64,000 bases of DNA, taken from assembly GCA_029945375.1 (NCBI GenBank), contig CM057058.1, forward strand, positions 124,001 through 188,000, in the 5' to 3' direction. Source of the DNA: Agaricus subrufescens (taxonomy: Eukaryota > Basidiomycota > Agaricomycetes > Agaricales > Agaricaceae). The notes under the pieces are model-generated. The model was not told where the DNA came from and did not search any database. It was given only the letters and a program-made list of their open reading frames with translations. Every line of letters begins with the position of its first letter. The stretch's first letter is position 1. This document shows, in pieces, positions 1 through 13,286 of this stretch. The translations under genes and the position numbers were made by a program.

Positions 1-730
1 AGTGCTGCCCCCCGGTCTGATGCACTGTCTGCTAAGCCACAGTGCGACGGTACGCTCATGTGCTGTAAGTTTGCTTTCAGTACCGCATCGGTTGAATACA
101 TTCCAATAAACCTCCAGGTCGGATCGTTTCCGATTATAGAAACTCTCCTGCCCGATCTCTTGCTAAGCAGTTCGGCGTTGTTCTCGATCCCGCCGGCGGG
201 GGCCTTGCTGGTATCGGTTGTAAGCCGCTCCCTGAGACCGACCGTTGGTTGGTATTCCTCAGATTCACATGATCAGAAACGCAGCTGATGAAAATATGAT
301 TAGCCCCGGATACGGACGAAAGCTGGCCTACTGCACCGGGGAAACTTACGCTGACATACTCACCCTTGACTGTATTAAGGAACATAAGTGTTGATGGTAT
401 TGAACCAATCGTAAAGTCTTCGTCAGCTGACATGTAGGAACTATCGTGTATGTACTCGACTCGTTCTTGTACCCGGTTTTCTTCTCTTTAGTTTTCATGT
501 CTTGACTTCCATGCTGTACCTCTTACGTATCTACATCGATTACAGTCAACACATGGCTTTACAAGAAATGAAACGCCATTCCCAGAGAACCAGGAAGTAA
601 CACCTCCCTCACCATCAGTGGTGTCTGATGCCTCTCTTCAAAACCTGGTTGTTGAAAAAAGTCTATTCCTCCAACAAACACAATCGGAAAAGAAAGAAAA
701 GTAGGAGGCTCTACCAAGAAAAAATCGACA
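1..730. other. Left-edge region without a supported gene
   Basis: No gene is supported. A minus-strand reading from the ATG at 433 has a plausible fungal intron (GTGAGT donor near 364, CAG acceptor near 291) but gives only about 29 codons before a stop, so it is not called. The part near 731 is the 3' flank of the beta'-COP gene. Confidence 0.4.
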
Positions 731-3700
731 TCACTCCTCTTCCTCCTCTTCTTCCTCGTCATCCTCCTCTTCGTCATCCTCGTCATCCTCGTCACCACCC
801 TTCTTGCCCTCACCACCGCTCCTCTCCCTCTCCAAAGCTCCTTCCCACCCCTCCTCAAACAACTCAGGATTCTCCGCCGGATCGGCAATCCCACTCGCCC
901 ACTTTGATCTCTTCTTCGCTTCAAGTTCTGCACGCCATGCAGATACTGCTTTTGATGCTTTACTGTATCACATACGCATATTGAGATTTGTTTTTGAGAG
1001 GTGAAAAAGGGTCGCGTACCTAGGAGCATATGTACGCGCAAACAACGCAGCTTCAGGTGCTCTACCCGTTTTAATCAACAAATCAATACATCTTTCCGGA
1101 TCACCTAATTGAAGTAAAGCAGCAAATGCTAAATTATTTTGTCCCTTCTCAACTGTCCGATACATACTTGAGTCATAAAAAAAAGGAGAGAGGAATGATA
1201 GGAACGTACTGGCTTTGTCGACCAACTCTACCAACCCGTCTCTATCCCCCACACTCAACACTAGTAATAACAAACTCCCTAAATCACCTGATTTTGTGAA
1301 ACATTCCTTGGCTAGGTCGAATCGCCAGACTTTGAGTGCAGAGTCACCGAGGAGTTTCCATTTAGGTTCGGTGAGGGTCAAGTCAGGTCTTGATTCTTGT
1401 TGTTGGGCGGCGGTGGTAGTGGTGGCGGAGAGAGATTGAACGATTGAATGAGCAAGGTCCAGATCGTCTAAGGATAATGCCAGATCGAATTTATGATCAG
1501 GATCAGTGGTGACTTGAATCGCCAATTCCTTCAGGTCTAAAGAACTTATAAATACATTTAGAAAACTCTGACAAGAAAATAAACACGTACCGCGATGTTC
1601 AAGGAACCTGGCAACTCTATTCAACTGATCTTTAGGTATTCCAGGTAATATCTCCTTGGCCGCCGCGTGATCGTCTCTCAGAATGGCAGTTTGGTATTCT
1701 ACTACTGTCAGGGAGAGATTGTAGCCGTATATTTTCATTGTTTTGTCGGATAGGTAGACGCGGTTATGTGAAGGGATGTATCCGAGGAGGTATAATCGGC
1801 TATAACAAGGGGTTTGGTTAAGGAGGAGAGGGAGAGAGAAGAGAGAGGCTGACCTGTCGAATGGGCTAATTGTGTATGTTTCTGTACCAATGAAGTAACA
1901 CAATCGGTTGAGAGTTGTGTATATGAAACAGTCGCCTATCCATTTAGCTGTTTGCACACTGAAAAAACGGAATTAGTTGAGTTGTTTTGATGATTTAAGA
2001 GGAGTGTCACCTTTCGTTGATTTCCGTGACGATTTCGAAAGCTTCTTCAACGCCTTCATCGGTAATCGGAACACCCTCGTCTACCTTGTCTTGATACGCG
2101 TCTCTGTCAAATTGAAGGATGTAGAAGGATTCATCGGAGACTATCGCCACGAGTGTTCCTGTCGTCGACCAAAACACCTGAATAAGGAGAGTCAAATTAC
2201 GAGGTAAAGGGTAAAAGAAGAATGAAACTGACGTTCTTGGCATCGACATCAATCCTCCTGACAATCTCTCCAGTTTCCCAATCCCAAAACATGACATACC
2301 CAGGACCTCTAGCACCCAGTACCGGACCAGGATGTAAACCATCCATAGTAAAGCTGCCTGCTCCCTTCATAACACTAGACCCGGTCCTCTCCTTGAAGTT
2401 TTTGAAGATCTTGAGTTTGGTTTTGGTTTCAAGCACAGCATATGTGTTTGAATCTGGTGCCCAAGCGAATGAGATACCGTTGCCGAAAGATTTGTTTCGC
2501 CAGGCTAGGGCAGTGTAGATGATGTATTCGCCATCGCCTACTACGGTTACAAAGCGACCGTTGGGGGAGTGGAAGAGAGACGATGCAAAGATTTCAGTTG
2601 TGCCGATTTCTTTGGTGGATAAGGGTATACGAGTGCCGTCGGATTCGACGCCGGAGGAGAGAGTTTGGAGGTTGCCAGAGAGGACTTCGTGGTTGTGGGT
2701 GTATATGAGCTTGCCAGAGGGGTCCATGGAGTAGGTTGGTTCGTCGCGGCCTAATTTGACGACGACGACACCTTCATCGAAACCGATGGCTACTTCATTT
2801 GTGTCTTTGCGGAGAGAGAGAGACCAGGCGCGCTCGAGGGCGTAGCTCAGGGTGTGTTCGATGCGATAGGTGCCAGAGTTCCAGATCTTGACGGTACCGT
2901 CTTCGCTTCCACTGATGATAATGGGAAGATTGGGATGGAAGACGGCGAAGGAGACGTTGTTGGTGTGGCCTTCCATTGTTTGGACACAGGATTTGGAGAG
3001 GTAATCCCAGACTTTGACGGTTTTGTCGTCGCCGGTGGTGACGAGATAGGGCCTGTCCGCGCCGGGGTAGAAATCGACATAGTTGACGCCCTTGTCGTGG
3101 GCCTCCATGGTAAAGTTGGCAGAGGGGGAGCCGAGGGACCACATCTTGATGGTGCGATCGAGACAGGCGGAGACAAAGGTGTTGGAGTCCTTTGGGTTGA
3201 AGGTAATGTTCATGATGTAGTGGGTGTGGCCCTCGTAGGTCTAGTGCGTGGTGAGCGATGGAGGGATGTGGGGAAGAGATGGGGCGATTACCTGGATGTT
3301 GCGCCATTGCTTGTCCCAGTCCCAGGCCTTGATGGTCATGTCATCGCTGCCGGTGAGGACGATCGGGGCGGAGGGGTGGACGGTGAGGCATCGGATGTAG
3401 TCTGGATGGGCCTCGAAGGCGACGACCTTTTCGTGAGTGTTGTAGTTGAAGACGCGGAGCTGGTAGTCGTCGGAGCCGGCGACGAACCAGTTTTTGCGGG
3501 CGATGAAGCGGACGCAGCGGACGGGGACCTCGGCGACTTCGAAGGTCTTGATGATGTTGCCGGAGTCGAGGTTGTAGATGTTGACCGTGCCGTTGTAGAG
3601 GCCGGTGAGGAGCCAGGGCTCGGACGGGTGGAAGTCGACGCCCTTGACGCGGTCCGAGCGGGCAAAGAGCTTGCGCTGGGGAGAGTCAGCCGCGCTATGT

Positions 3701-3739
3701 TTGTTTTTTCCAGACACTCACATTGACGTCAAAAAGCAT
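731..3739 (-). CDS. SEC27: Coatomer subunit beta' (beta'-COP)
   Basis: This encodes the beta' subunit of the COPI coat, which binds dilysine cargo signals and drives Golgi-to-ER vesicle transport. About nine exons join cleanly: 3739-3722 (MLFDVN), 3675-3292, 3240-2233, 2177-2011, 1958-1854, from 1799 on, and three more. The start was chosen because MLFDVN spliced to RKLFARSDRVKGVDFHP gives the typical family N-terminus, which an unspliced ATG at 3717 would not. WD40 repeats fill the first half (GVDFHPSEPWLLTGLYNG, TGSDDMTIKAWDWD, SGSEDGTVKIWN, TTGDDKTVKVWDY). The alpha-solenoid half follows, with KFDLALSLDDLDLA and KGQNNLAFAALLQLGD. The protein ends in a very acidic Asp/Glu tail coded by GAG/GAC repeats and stops at 731-733. 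It is full length for the family and is divergent from the chitin synthase gene. Confidence 0.96.
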
Positions 3740-3826
3740 TGCAGAGGCGCCTGATAGCGCCCCGACGTGGACAGGGCATCACGTGCGCAGCGGATATGTG
3801 ACTCGCGTGACAATTCTCCTCTGCAG
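3740..3826. promoter_or_regulatory. 87 bp bidirectional promoter
   Basis: Only 87 bp separate the beta'-COP ATG (3739, minus) from the chitin synthase ATG (3827, plus), so both 5' UTRs and promoters must overlap here. It contains a palindromic CACGTG at 3780-3785, a possible bHLH site. No TATA box is seen. Shared regulation is inferred from geometry only. Confidence 0.6.
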
Positions 3827-6800
3827 ATGGCGGCCAACGCAACGCAGGCGATTGCCTCTGGCGACCTCGCCGACCTCGTCTCTGCGTCCGCCCAGGCCAC
3901 TATCTACCCCTCCGACGACGCCCTCCTCGCCGTCCTCCAGGCCCGCTTCCGCGCAGACCTCCCCTACTCCCGCATCGGCTCCTCCAGCCTCGTCGCCGTC
4001 AACCCCTACAAGTCCCTCGCAAACGTCAACGATGCCAGCGCACGCGAGTACGAGGAGCGCTGCTACCGCGACACCGCCCTCCCCATGGTCGACTCCCCCC
4101 GTCCCCTCCAGCCCCATCTCTATGATCTCGCCGCCAGGCTCTATCTCCTCATGCGCAGACGCCAGGAGTCCCAGACCGTCATTGCTCGGTCAGCCCTTGT
4201 GTTCTCTTTGGCATTTTGCAGCCGCTTACTCTTTTCTTCTGCAGAGGAATCACCGGCTCGGGCAAATCCTTCAGTCTCCGCCTCCTCCTCAACCAGATTC
4301 TGAGGCTGTCCGCCCGCTCAAAGAAAGAGACTCGGATCGCTGAACAAATCCAGGCCCTGGGCACCGTCCTGGATTCCTTTGGCAATGCAAAGACGCTCAT
4401 GAACCCCAACGCCTCCCGCCACGGCCGGTACCTCGAGCTCCACTTCTCCGACAAGGGCAGAATCAGCTCGGCCAAGGTGCTGACGTACGGCCTGGACAAG
4501 TTCCGACTCAGCAGGCTCTCGCACGAGGAGCGGACATATCACGTTTTTTACCAGCTTCTCGCCGGAATCACACCGCAGGAGCGCGACGCCCTCATGCTCG
4601 AGGACGCCTCCGACTATGCCCTCCTCGCCTCCTCGGGCTGCTATCGCCTTCCCTCCGGCCCGTTCAGCGACGACAGCATCGCCATGGACGACCTCCGTGC
4701 GGCGATGCGCACCCTTGGCTTCAAACAAAAGCACATGACTTCTATTTTTAGCCTCCTAGTTGCCATCCTCCTCCTAGGCAACCTCCAGTTTGCCGACCCC
4801 GACGCAAAGGACGTCGCTGCCTACATCGCAAACCCCCAGGTCATCGACCACGCTGCCCGCCTTCTCGGCGTCTCCTCTGATGACCTCTCCCAAGTCCTCA
4901 CCACAAAAACCAGCTACGTCCGCAAGGAACTCTATACAGTCCTGCTTAATGCCGAACAGGCGGCCGGCCAACGCGATCAATGCGTCCGTGATCTATACGC
5001 CATTTTGTTCGCATTTATTGTCGAAACCGCAAATCACCGCCTGGCCCCCGGCCCAAAGGATCCACCTCCCCCGACCCAAATTATCCTTCTTGATCAGCCG
5101 GGCTTCCAAACCCGTGGTCCATCCGGCACTACATCAATCGCTCTCTCGGGCACTGCTCCCCTCATCGCTGCATACGGACAGAATGGCTTTGAAGAATTCT
5201 GCGCCAACTTCAACGACGAGCTCTTGCACTCGTATATCATCCGCAATTCATTCGAAAACATCGGCTACAACGGCCAGATAGCCAGTGATGGCATCACTTT
5301 ACCTAATATATCCACCATGGACAACGGAGCTTGTGTGGAACTGTTACGGGGCGCCCAGCTTAGTGAGAAATCCCAGAGGAAACCTGGCGGCTTGTTGGGC
5401 GTGATGAACAAAGCTTGTTCGTCGTACAAGTCCGGCAAGAGCAACGAACACCGGGACGAGAACCTCTTACAGGAGATGGGTTCCAAGTTTGGCGTGCATG
5501 CCTCGTACGCCGCTAGCCCGAGCATTGGCGGTGCACAAGACCGTTTCCTGTTCGGCATCAATCACTATGCCGGCTCCGCGTCCTATGATATCCAAGGGTT
5601 CGTTGAAAGGGATTCCGATTTACTGGATTCCGCTTATGTCACCCTTCTTCGAGGATCGAACGACGCCTTTGTGTCAAAGCTGCTTTCCGGGCCTAGTCTG
5701 GCGGCGGAGAAGCACAACAAGGATGATAATATCATTGTTCAAGCTCAAGTATCCTCTCGTCCCCTTCGTCAACCTACACCTATCCTTTCACCTGAAGGCA
5801 CTTTCCCTACTGATGATCATGGTCGTCTTGACCCGACGAAAACATACCCCGTGACCGCTCAACTCAATTTCACAACATCAGAAATTTTTGCTTCGATTGA
5901 TAAAACTCACCTGTGGACGATATCGTGTATCAGGCCGAATGATTCGTCATCGCCCAATTCGTTTGATAAACGCAGAGTCAAGAATCAGATTCGGTCATTG
6001 CTCTTACCTGATTTAGTCGCCAGGAAGAGTGTGGAATATGTTGTGGATTACGAGTTGGGAGCGTTCTGTGATAGATATGTTCCCAGAATGAGGGGGTCTT
6101 GTGAGGAGAGGATAACTCAGTGTGTGAGGAGTAATGGGTGGAAGGAAGGCTCGGATTATGTGATTGGACATAGGTGTATCTGGTTGTCTTATTCGGCCTG
6201 GAAGGTCGTTGAGGATCAGGTACGGGCTGCGGAGAAGGAGCAAGGAAAGGTTTCTGGGGAGATCGAGGATGAAGATGTTGGAGATGATGCTGGGACGGAC
6301 TATACGCATCCGGAGGGTGGGATTGGGTTGGGTGGAGGGACGCAGAGTGTTTACTATGGTGGTGTTTCGGAGAGTGCGGACAATTTGTTGAATGCTGGTG
6401 GATATGGTGGTGGTGGATTGGCGACGCCGAACTTGTCGAAAGGGTATGGAGGTAGTCCTGGAGGGACGGGTGAGGGTGCTTGGAGTGATTATGACCACAA
6501 GTCGCCGAGTTTACTTGGTGGTAGTGGTGGTGGTGGTAATGGTCCTCCTCCGTTCAACAGCCCCGGAATGCTAGCGAAGGAGATGGTAGTCAATCAAGCT
6601 CCCAACGCTGTTGAAGAAGTCCCAACGACACGCTCCCGTCGAATTTGGTTATGGATCGTCACGATTGTCACTTTTTGGATTCCGAACTTTCTGCTCAGCT
6701 GCATGGGTCGTATGAAGCGCCCCGACGTCCAAATTGCTTGGAGGGAGAAAATAACGATATTCTGGTTGATCTTCCTACTCAACGGAGTGGTCGTTTTCTA

Positions 6801-9800
6801 CATCGTGGAATTCGGGAGGTTGTTGTGCCCTTCATTTGACAAGGCTTGGAATATCGACGAGTTGGGTGGACATCAAGGAGACAGTGATTATTTCGTAGCT
6901 GTCCAAGGAGTTGTTTACGACGTCACGAAATTCGTCTTTGGTGATCATTCCGACATTCCGACGTTACACAGTAATACTCCCGACGTACTGGATTCACTCG
7001 CCGGCCAGGATTTGACGGCATATTTCCCTGTGCCTTTGACTTTGGGTTGTCCGGGGTTGGTGACTGATCCGAATATGATCTTCACGGTGAAGAATACCTC
7101 GACAATCTTGCAGCCTTTGGCGGTGCATAAGAGCGGTGGTAATAGTGGACCGAGCGCGGCGTTGAATGCTAATGATTGGTATGTTTCGACGTTTTTGCCC
7201 AAGATGAAGGAGTTTAGGAAGGGTGCGCTGGTTTGGGATTGGACGAAGATTGAAGGGTATGCTCAGGATGAGGATATTCAAAAGTGAGTTTCCTCCCTTT
7301 GCTTATACATACGCATTACTGACTCCGTTCTTAGGATCTGGGCCGTTTGGAATAGCGGGTTGTATGATTTGACGGACTACGTCAATACGATCACCGTCAA
7401 TGCTGGAGCCGCTCAATTCCAATTTTTGGACAAGTCTGTGTCGGATGTGTTTAGGCAGCAGGTGGGACAGGATGTGACGAAGCCCTTGCAAAAGGCTTTG
7501 GATGCGTTGGATCCGACGAAGAGGGCGCAGACTATCAATTGTTTGAAGAATGTGTTCTATGCTGGTGAGACGGACTTTAGGAAGACGCCTAGGTGTCAGG
7601 TACAGAATTATTTCTTGTTGATTGCTTCGGGTATTTTGATGAGTTCCATGGGATTAAAATGTGCGTTTTTAACTTTTGCTTTTTTTACCCCTTTGTGCTG
7701 ATTTTATGATCAAGTCCTTGCGGCTCTTCAATTGGGATCTAAACGCAACCCGGAGAACCAAGATAAATTTGTACTGTGCCAAGTGCCTTGTTATACCGAA
7801 GGTGAAGATTCGCTTCGTCGGACTATCGATTCATTGGCTGGGTTGGATTACGATGATAAACGCAAGTTGATATTTATCATTTGTGATGGGAATATTATCG
7901 GGAGCGGGAATGATAGGACGACGCCGAGGATTGTTTTGGATATTTTGGGGGTGGACCCGAAAGTGGATCCGGAACCGTTGATGTTTAAGAGTGTTGGGGA
8001 GGGATCGAGGGCTATTAATTATGGCAAGATTTATTCGGGGTTGTATGAGTTTGAGGGACATGTCGTGCCGTGAGTCATGGGCTTTGATTTTTTTGATGCA
8101 AAGTTTCTAACTATTCTTTTTTCGGGATAGGTACATGGTTGTGGTTAAAGTTGGTAAACCGACGGAACGATCGAAACCCGGGAATAGAGGTAAACGAGAT
8201 TCGCAGATTTTGTTGATGCATTATTTGAATCGGGTGCATTTTGATGCTCCGATGTCGCCTTTGGAGTTGGAGATTTATCATCAGATGAGGAATGTTATTG
8301 GGATTGATCCGGCGTTTTATGAGTATATCTTTACGGTTGATGCTGATACGGTGCGTTTGCTTTTTTGTCATTTGCTCTTTTTTTTTACTCATATTTGTTT
8401 TTTCTTTGCTTTGGTAGACGGTTACTCCGGGCTCGTTGAACAGGCTTGTGGCGTCTTGTGCGGATGATTCTAGTATTATCGGTATCTGTGGAGAGACGAA
8501 ACTCGAGAATGAGGAGGGATCGTGGTGGACGATGATTCAGGTTTATGAATACTACATCTCTCACCATCTCTCCAAGGCTTTCGAATCGCTTTTCGGATCC
8601 GTGACCTGTCTTCCCGGTTGTTTCTCTCTCTATCGCATTCGTACAGCGGACAAGGGACGACCTGTCATCATCTCCAACCGAATCATTGACGAATATGCCG
8701 AACCTAATGTGGATACTTTGCACAAGAAGAATTTGTTCTCGTTGGGTGAAGATCGATTCTTGACGACGTTGTTGATGAAACATTTCCCCACGTTCAAGAC
8801 CAAGTTTTGCCCAGATGCGGTTGCACATACGATGGCGCCAGAATCGTGGAGAGTGTTGTTCTCGCAGAGGAGGAGATGGATTAATTCTACGGTGCATAAT
8901 CTGTGTGAATTGGTACTTTTGCCGGAGCTGTTTGGGTTCTGTTGTTTCTCGATGAGGTTCTTTGTGTTTATTGATTTGCTGAGTACACTCGTAAGTTGGA
9001 TTTCTATCTCTTTCTCTTGTTTTTGGGGGGCTGTGGCTGATTTTGGGTTTGTAGATTTTGCCTGCGACGGTTGTATATGTGAGTGATTTTGACCCTTTTG
9101 TTGTTCTGTGTGCTTATGGTGTTTCAGCTCTTATATCTTATTATCACTGTGGCGACACGTGCTGCTGCATTCCCTCGTATCGCCATTATCATGTTGGCGG
9201 TTGTGTATGGTTTACAAGCCATCATATTTATTTTGAAACGAGAGTTTATGCTTGTCGGTTGGATGGTGGTTTATATCGCTTCGTATGTTTTCTCCTCCTG
9301 TTTGCCCTCAATTCTAGCGTTACTAAATGAGAGTGCAGATACCCGGTTTACAGTTTCTTCTTGCCGGTATATTCGTTCTGGTGTATGGACGAGTTCAGTT
9401 GGGGTAATACGCGTGTGGTTGTTGGTGAAGGGAAGGAGAAGAAGGTGCTTATGAGTGAGGAGGAGAAGTTTGATGAGTCTATGATTCCTCTTAAGAAATT
9501 CAGCGGTGCGTTTCTTTTCTCACTTGTTCTGTAACCAGCGGGCTGACTCTTTTGGTAGAATATGAAGCTGAGGCTTGGGAGACTGGATCAAGGCATTCGG
9601 ACGAAACCGGCTATGATAGTAAACCTCATTCGCGGTACGGTGGGAACAACGTTCCTCAGTCTGAGGAATCGCGACATACGTATAATCAAGCGTCTCATGC
9701 GGGTGATTATTACCGGGATACGAATTTGACGTATAACAATAGTAGTAACCCGAATCTCCGCCTTGGCCCGAGGAGTCAGGCTTCGCATAGTAACCTTTCT

Positions 9801-10428
9801 CATCAGAGTGGGTTGGCTCCTGGACAGGCTATGTCGCAGTTTGGTGGTGGCGGTGGAGGTATGGTACCGCAGCTTCCGTTCATGCCGTTTGGAGGTGGAG
9901 GACCGCCTTCGGCACCTGGGTCTGATTACGGTGGTGCAGCTGCGATGTCGATGATGCCGACGCTTGGATACCAGGGGACCGGGAGCATGTACGGGATGCC
10001 GATGGGTATGAATATGGGTATGATGGGTGGTGGTGGCGGTGGGAGTGTTCATGGATCGCAGATTGGTGGATATGGTGGTGCGCCGCAACAGATGAATCCG
10101 TTTGCGGGACCACCGATGCAGAGACCGACTTCTACATTCTCGTTTGCGACCAGTGTCAATCCGTTTGCGGGACCGAGTATGTCGGAGAACCCCACGGATG
10201 ACGAGTTGTTCCAGGCCTTGAGGAATTATCTGAGTACGCAGGATTTGATGAGTGTTACGAAAAAGTGAGGCACTTGTTTCTGTTTTTAGAGTTTTTTTTG
10301 GTTACTGATGTGTGCTTGTGACTAGGACTGCGAGAGAGGCTATGGCCAGTCGTTTCCCCAAGGCGGACCTTTCTTCTAGAAAAGACTTTTTGAACCAGTC
10401 CATTGATCGGATTCTTTCGGAATCATAG
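3827..10428 (+). CDS. Chitin synthase with N-terminal myosin motor-like domain (class V/VII type)
   Basis: This makes chitin from UDP-GlcNAc at the plasma membrane of growing hyphal tips. I read eleven exons (3827-4188, 4245-7283, 7335 onward, and others). The ATG at 3827 gives MAANATQAI and then the conserved [18 protein letters not shown]. The myosin head keeps a P-loop (GITGSGKS, just after 4245) and a switch-II-like ILLDQPGF. A Gly-rich linker is followed by two membrane segments ([16 protein letters not shown] and [17 protein letters not shown]). Next comes a cytochrome b5-like segment ([15 protein letters not shown]). The catalytic domain has [26 protein letters not shown] and the QRRRW signature at 8865-8879, followed by more membrane spans. 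A Gly/Met-rich tail leads to a C-terminal DEK_C-like domain. The total is roughly 1,900 aa, normal for the class. All exons stay open. Confidence 0.96.
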
Positions 10429-11716
10429 AGGAATTTTTTTGGTAACTTGTGGATCTCTCTGTTTCATTTGTTTCATGTCGCATCACTCTCTTTTTTGGAA
10501 CTATTGACTGGACTGGTTATCGTTTAGACTCAACTCTCTATCTCCCTCTCATTTAGCATCCCTTTTTTTCTTTTATTTTGCCCTGCACGATTTTAGGACG
10601 ATATTTGAACCATAATTATCTATTTTTTCCTTTTTTTTTCCACTAAAAACTTTCCTTTTTGAACAAAGGAACAGACAAAAACAGTTCTTTCTTTTTTCTC
10701 ATTGTAATGAGTATATATAAATAGGTAGTTAGGGTCTCTGGACTTTCTGGCACGTTTACGCACACACACATATACAGACACATACATATACGATCTTCTA
10801 TAACAGATTTCTGTTTTACGCTCATTGATAGGATAGTTTTGATCTCTTTTTTCTCGGTAGTTGTTTGTTGGACCTCGGTTAACGGTACGCTCTCTTTTTT
10901 GTCTTAGCATAGATTAGATATATGAATAATTTGATGCTTTTTCTGGGGCTCGGTGATAATGTGTTGTTTCATCTCGCTTGGTGGTTCTTGTTGGGCATAT
11001 CATCTGTTCCGGAATGAATGACGTCTATGACTGTGCTATTGAGTTGGGATTGAAAAGGAAACATTACCTATTTTCCTGGGAGTACGGGAGTCGTGAGTGC
11101 CTTTGTATCTCGCGGAGCGATGAGAGAACGTAGATGTGCTCTCAAGAGTAAATTTCGGAGTATTTGTTTTCCTCTCTATTGGGGAATTGCAACAATTCAG
11201 GGCTGTGTGTACATAATTTCGCGTGCTGGAGCTCGGGTATCAAATTTGTGTCAGTGGACTTCTTTGAAGAGACTGTGCGGTATATTCATAATTGCGGCCG
11301 GTGTGAATTTCTCGAGACAAAGGGATTTCGATGGCGGAGCTATTGTTTTTTATTATGATTACTCGGTTAAAAGGGAAAGGCACTGCTCCTGGTAGTGACC
11401 TGAATTATCTTACGCTTCACAGCTTTTTTCTCGCGTGGGAATGGAGGTATAAGAGGGTGTCTCTATTTTTGGTGCTCTATGCCTCCGCACCGCGATTTAC
11501 CGCGGTCCATTGAATGAGATTCGTTATGACCCTGCAAGCGGGGTAGAACAGTCAAAACAGGAATGTACAGGTTTGGTGTATATGATAACCTGTGAGATTT
11601 TCGATCAAATTCGGGTGGGACAAAAATGTCTAGTATCCGATCTCACTTGAACATATCACAAGGGGTATCCCCTCCTGCCCTTTCGTCCCTACCCCCACCA
11701 TCCCCTCCCTCCGGCC
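10429..11716. other. Intergenic region, T-rich 3' flank
   Basis: No gene is supported. The first 450 bp, downstream of the chitin synthase, are rich in T runs with a short CA/TA-rich tract near 10755-10790, as in fungal 3' UTRs. Short open frames at 11093-11513 have no start context, intron signals or recognisable similarity. Confidence 0.5.
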
Positions 11717-13286
11717 ATGCAGCTTAGGTTTCAGCCTCCGACAGACTTGCTCAGTGATTCACTTTCTCACTCATTTTCGACTTCACCTGCCACGTCTTCT
11801 TACTTTAGTTCAGGCTCGCTAAGCCCTGACACCGACTCGTATTTTGGGAGGAAATATGTGCGGAGTCCGGTGTTTACAGACTCTGAAGACGAGGACGACG
11901 GGAATGAGAGTGATGCTACTGACGCTACATTGGAGGATGCGGAGCTCGTTAATAAGTTCGGGAGCCCGCTCGAGCGGATAGCGCCTCGAGAAGGGCAGGA
12001 CGGCGCTATTGCTGTGATAGCAGTTGACGCGGACCATGAGTTGGCGCACGAAATAATCTATCACCGGGGCGTTCCTTGCTCGTCCAACTGCCCGTCGCCG
12101 TCGCTATCTTCGGAGTCATCCATGACATCATCCATCACGTGCGTTTCTCTCTCGACATAGGTTACTCTGTCCCCTGCTCAGTGCTCTGATTCCGAGTCTG
12201 TCCAGGGACTATCATGCCATTGTGGACGAGTTTCTCCATGACGCACATGATCCGTTCGATGGACTCGACCCGCAGAACTTTGTGAGACACTATTATATTT
12301 TTGTCTTGCATCGCCTTGATGGTCCTTGTCGCCAGATCACTTTCGACGCTAGCCCTTCGGATTCGCTATCGTACAGCGATACCCCACTCATGATAAAGCG
12401 CATTCCTCGCGGGTCTACTGAGCTATCTATCTTCCTGGATCTCAATTCCGCCCAACTTCGGAACGACCCATGGAATCCATGCCCACATGTTTTGCGAGTG
12501 GTCGATCACGAGCCAGCTTCGGAGTACTCGTATTTGTTCATGGAACGCCTGAACGAGTACAACTTTCCACCGATGACCACGGTATCCCACTTCCTCGATT
12601 TCTTTCGACAGGCGCTGGAAGGACTTTCGTTCCTCCACGAACATGATCTCGTCGGCTTCTCATGTTCTGACCCTAGATCATTTATGGCTGACCTGAGCTG
12701 CGGTTTCCGATCTTACAATTCGTCTTCCTCCTCCTTACCTCCGGCAACTACGTCACTTGACGAATCACAGGGCGTGTCAACGTCATTTACATCCCACCTT
12801 GGTCGTCGAGAAGACCACTTCAACAAACACGATCATCTCGGTGTGCGACTTTTTGACAGGACAATGTTCCCTGTGAAGTATTACTTTGTCAATTTTACTC
12901 GCACTCAGCGAGTGGAAGGGCATCATCAGGAACAGAATCAATTCATTTCGAAGCATCACCCACATGTTCATCTTTCCAAACGCGGCCCTCAATTTAAGCG
13001 GGATGTAAAAGAGCTTGGTTTACTTTTGGAAGGTCGGCTGGGCGATATGCCCTTTGTACTATCTACCAAGTTAAAGTCCCTGGTCAAGTCAATGACCAGT
13101 GGGGGTTTCGGCGCCGAAGACGCGAGAAAGCTTTTTGAAGCTTTGAATCGCTCGTTGGATTCGGATGTGTTTGAGTTGCCGATGAGACCTTGCATTGGTA
13201 AAAGGAGCGTAAGTCTGAATATTTCGCTAAACTCACGGAGGGGATCTTTTGGTCTCGAGCCTGATGCGGCTTCACTTTCATCTTGA
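11717..13286 (+). CDS. Protein-kinase-like protein, probable pseudokinase
   Basis: There are two exons. The intron runs from about 12138 (GTGCGTTTC) to the CAG just before TGCTCTGATTCC near 12180, and the frame then stays open to TGA at 13286. The N-terminal 130 residues are Ser- and acid-rich (TDSEDEDDG). The C-terminal part resembles a kinase-like family common in mushrooms: LMIKRI carries the putative VAIK lysine, NPCPHVLRVVD and YLFMERL form the hinge region, and HFLDFFRQALEGLSFLHEHDL is helix E. Where family members have HRDC..N, this protein has GFSCSDPRSF; where they have IDFG, it has VNFT (near 12890). Both catalytic aspartates are therefore gone while the frame is intact, which suggests a pseudokinase with a binding or scaffold role. 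The substrate is unknown. Confidence 0.75.

Noticed and set aside
968..1957. Reading the 3' half of beta'-COP as one continuous ORF
   Set aside because: It would include several intron-derived insertions (for example after SPFD and HRG) that break family alignment; short introns fit better.
2854..3726. 290-codon plus-strand ORF antisense to beta'-COP
   Set aside because: It is a GC-rich shadow of the conserved WD40 exons on the other strand and has no protein-like motifs.
9588..10088. 166-codon minus-strand ORF inside the chitin synthase
   Set aside because: Arg/Thr-rich low-complexity translation opposite the Gly/Met-rich linker; a shadow frame.
10540..10900. Possible repeat element or ncRNA in T-rich and CA-rich sequence
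   Set aside because: Simple low-complexity 3' flank without defined borders or structure.
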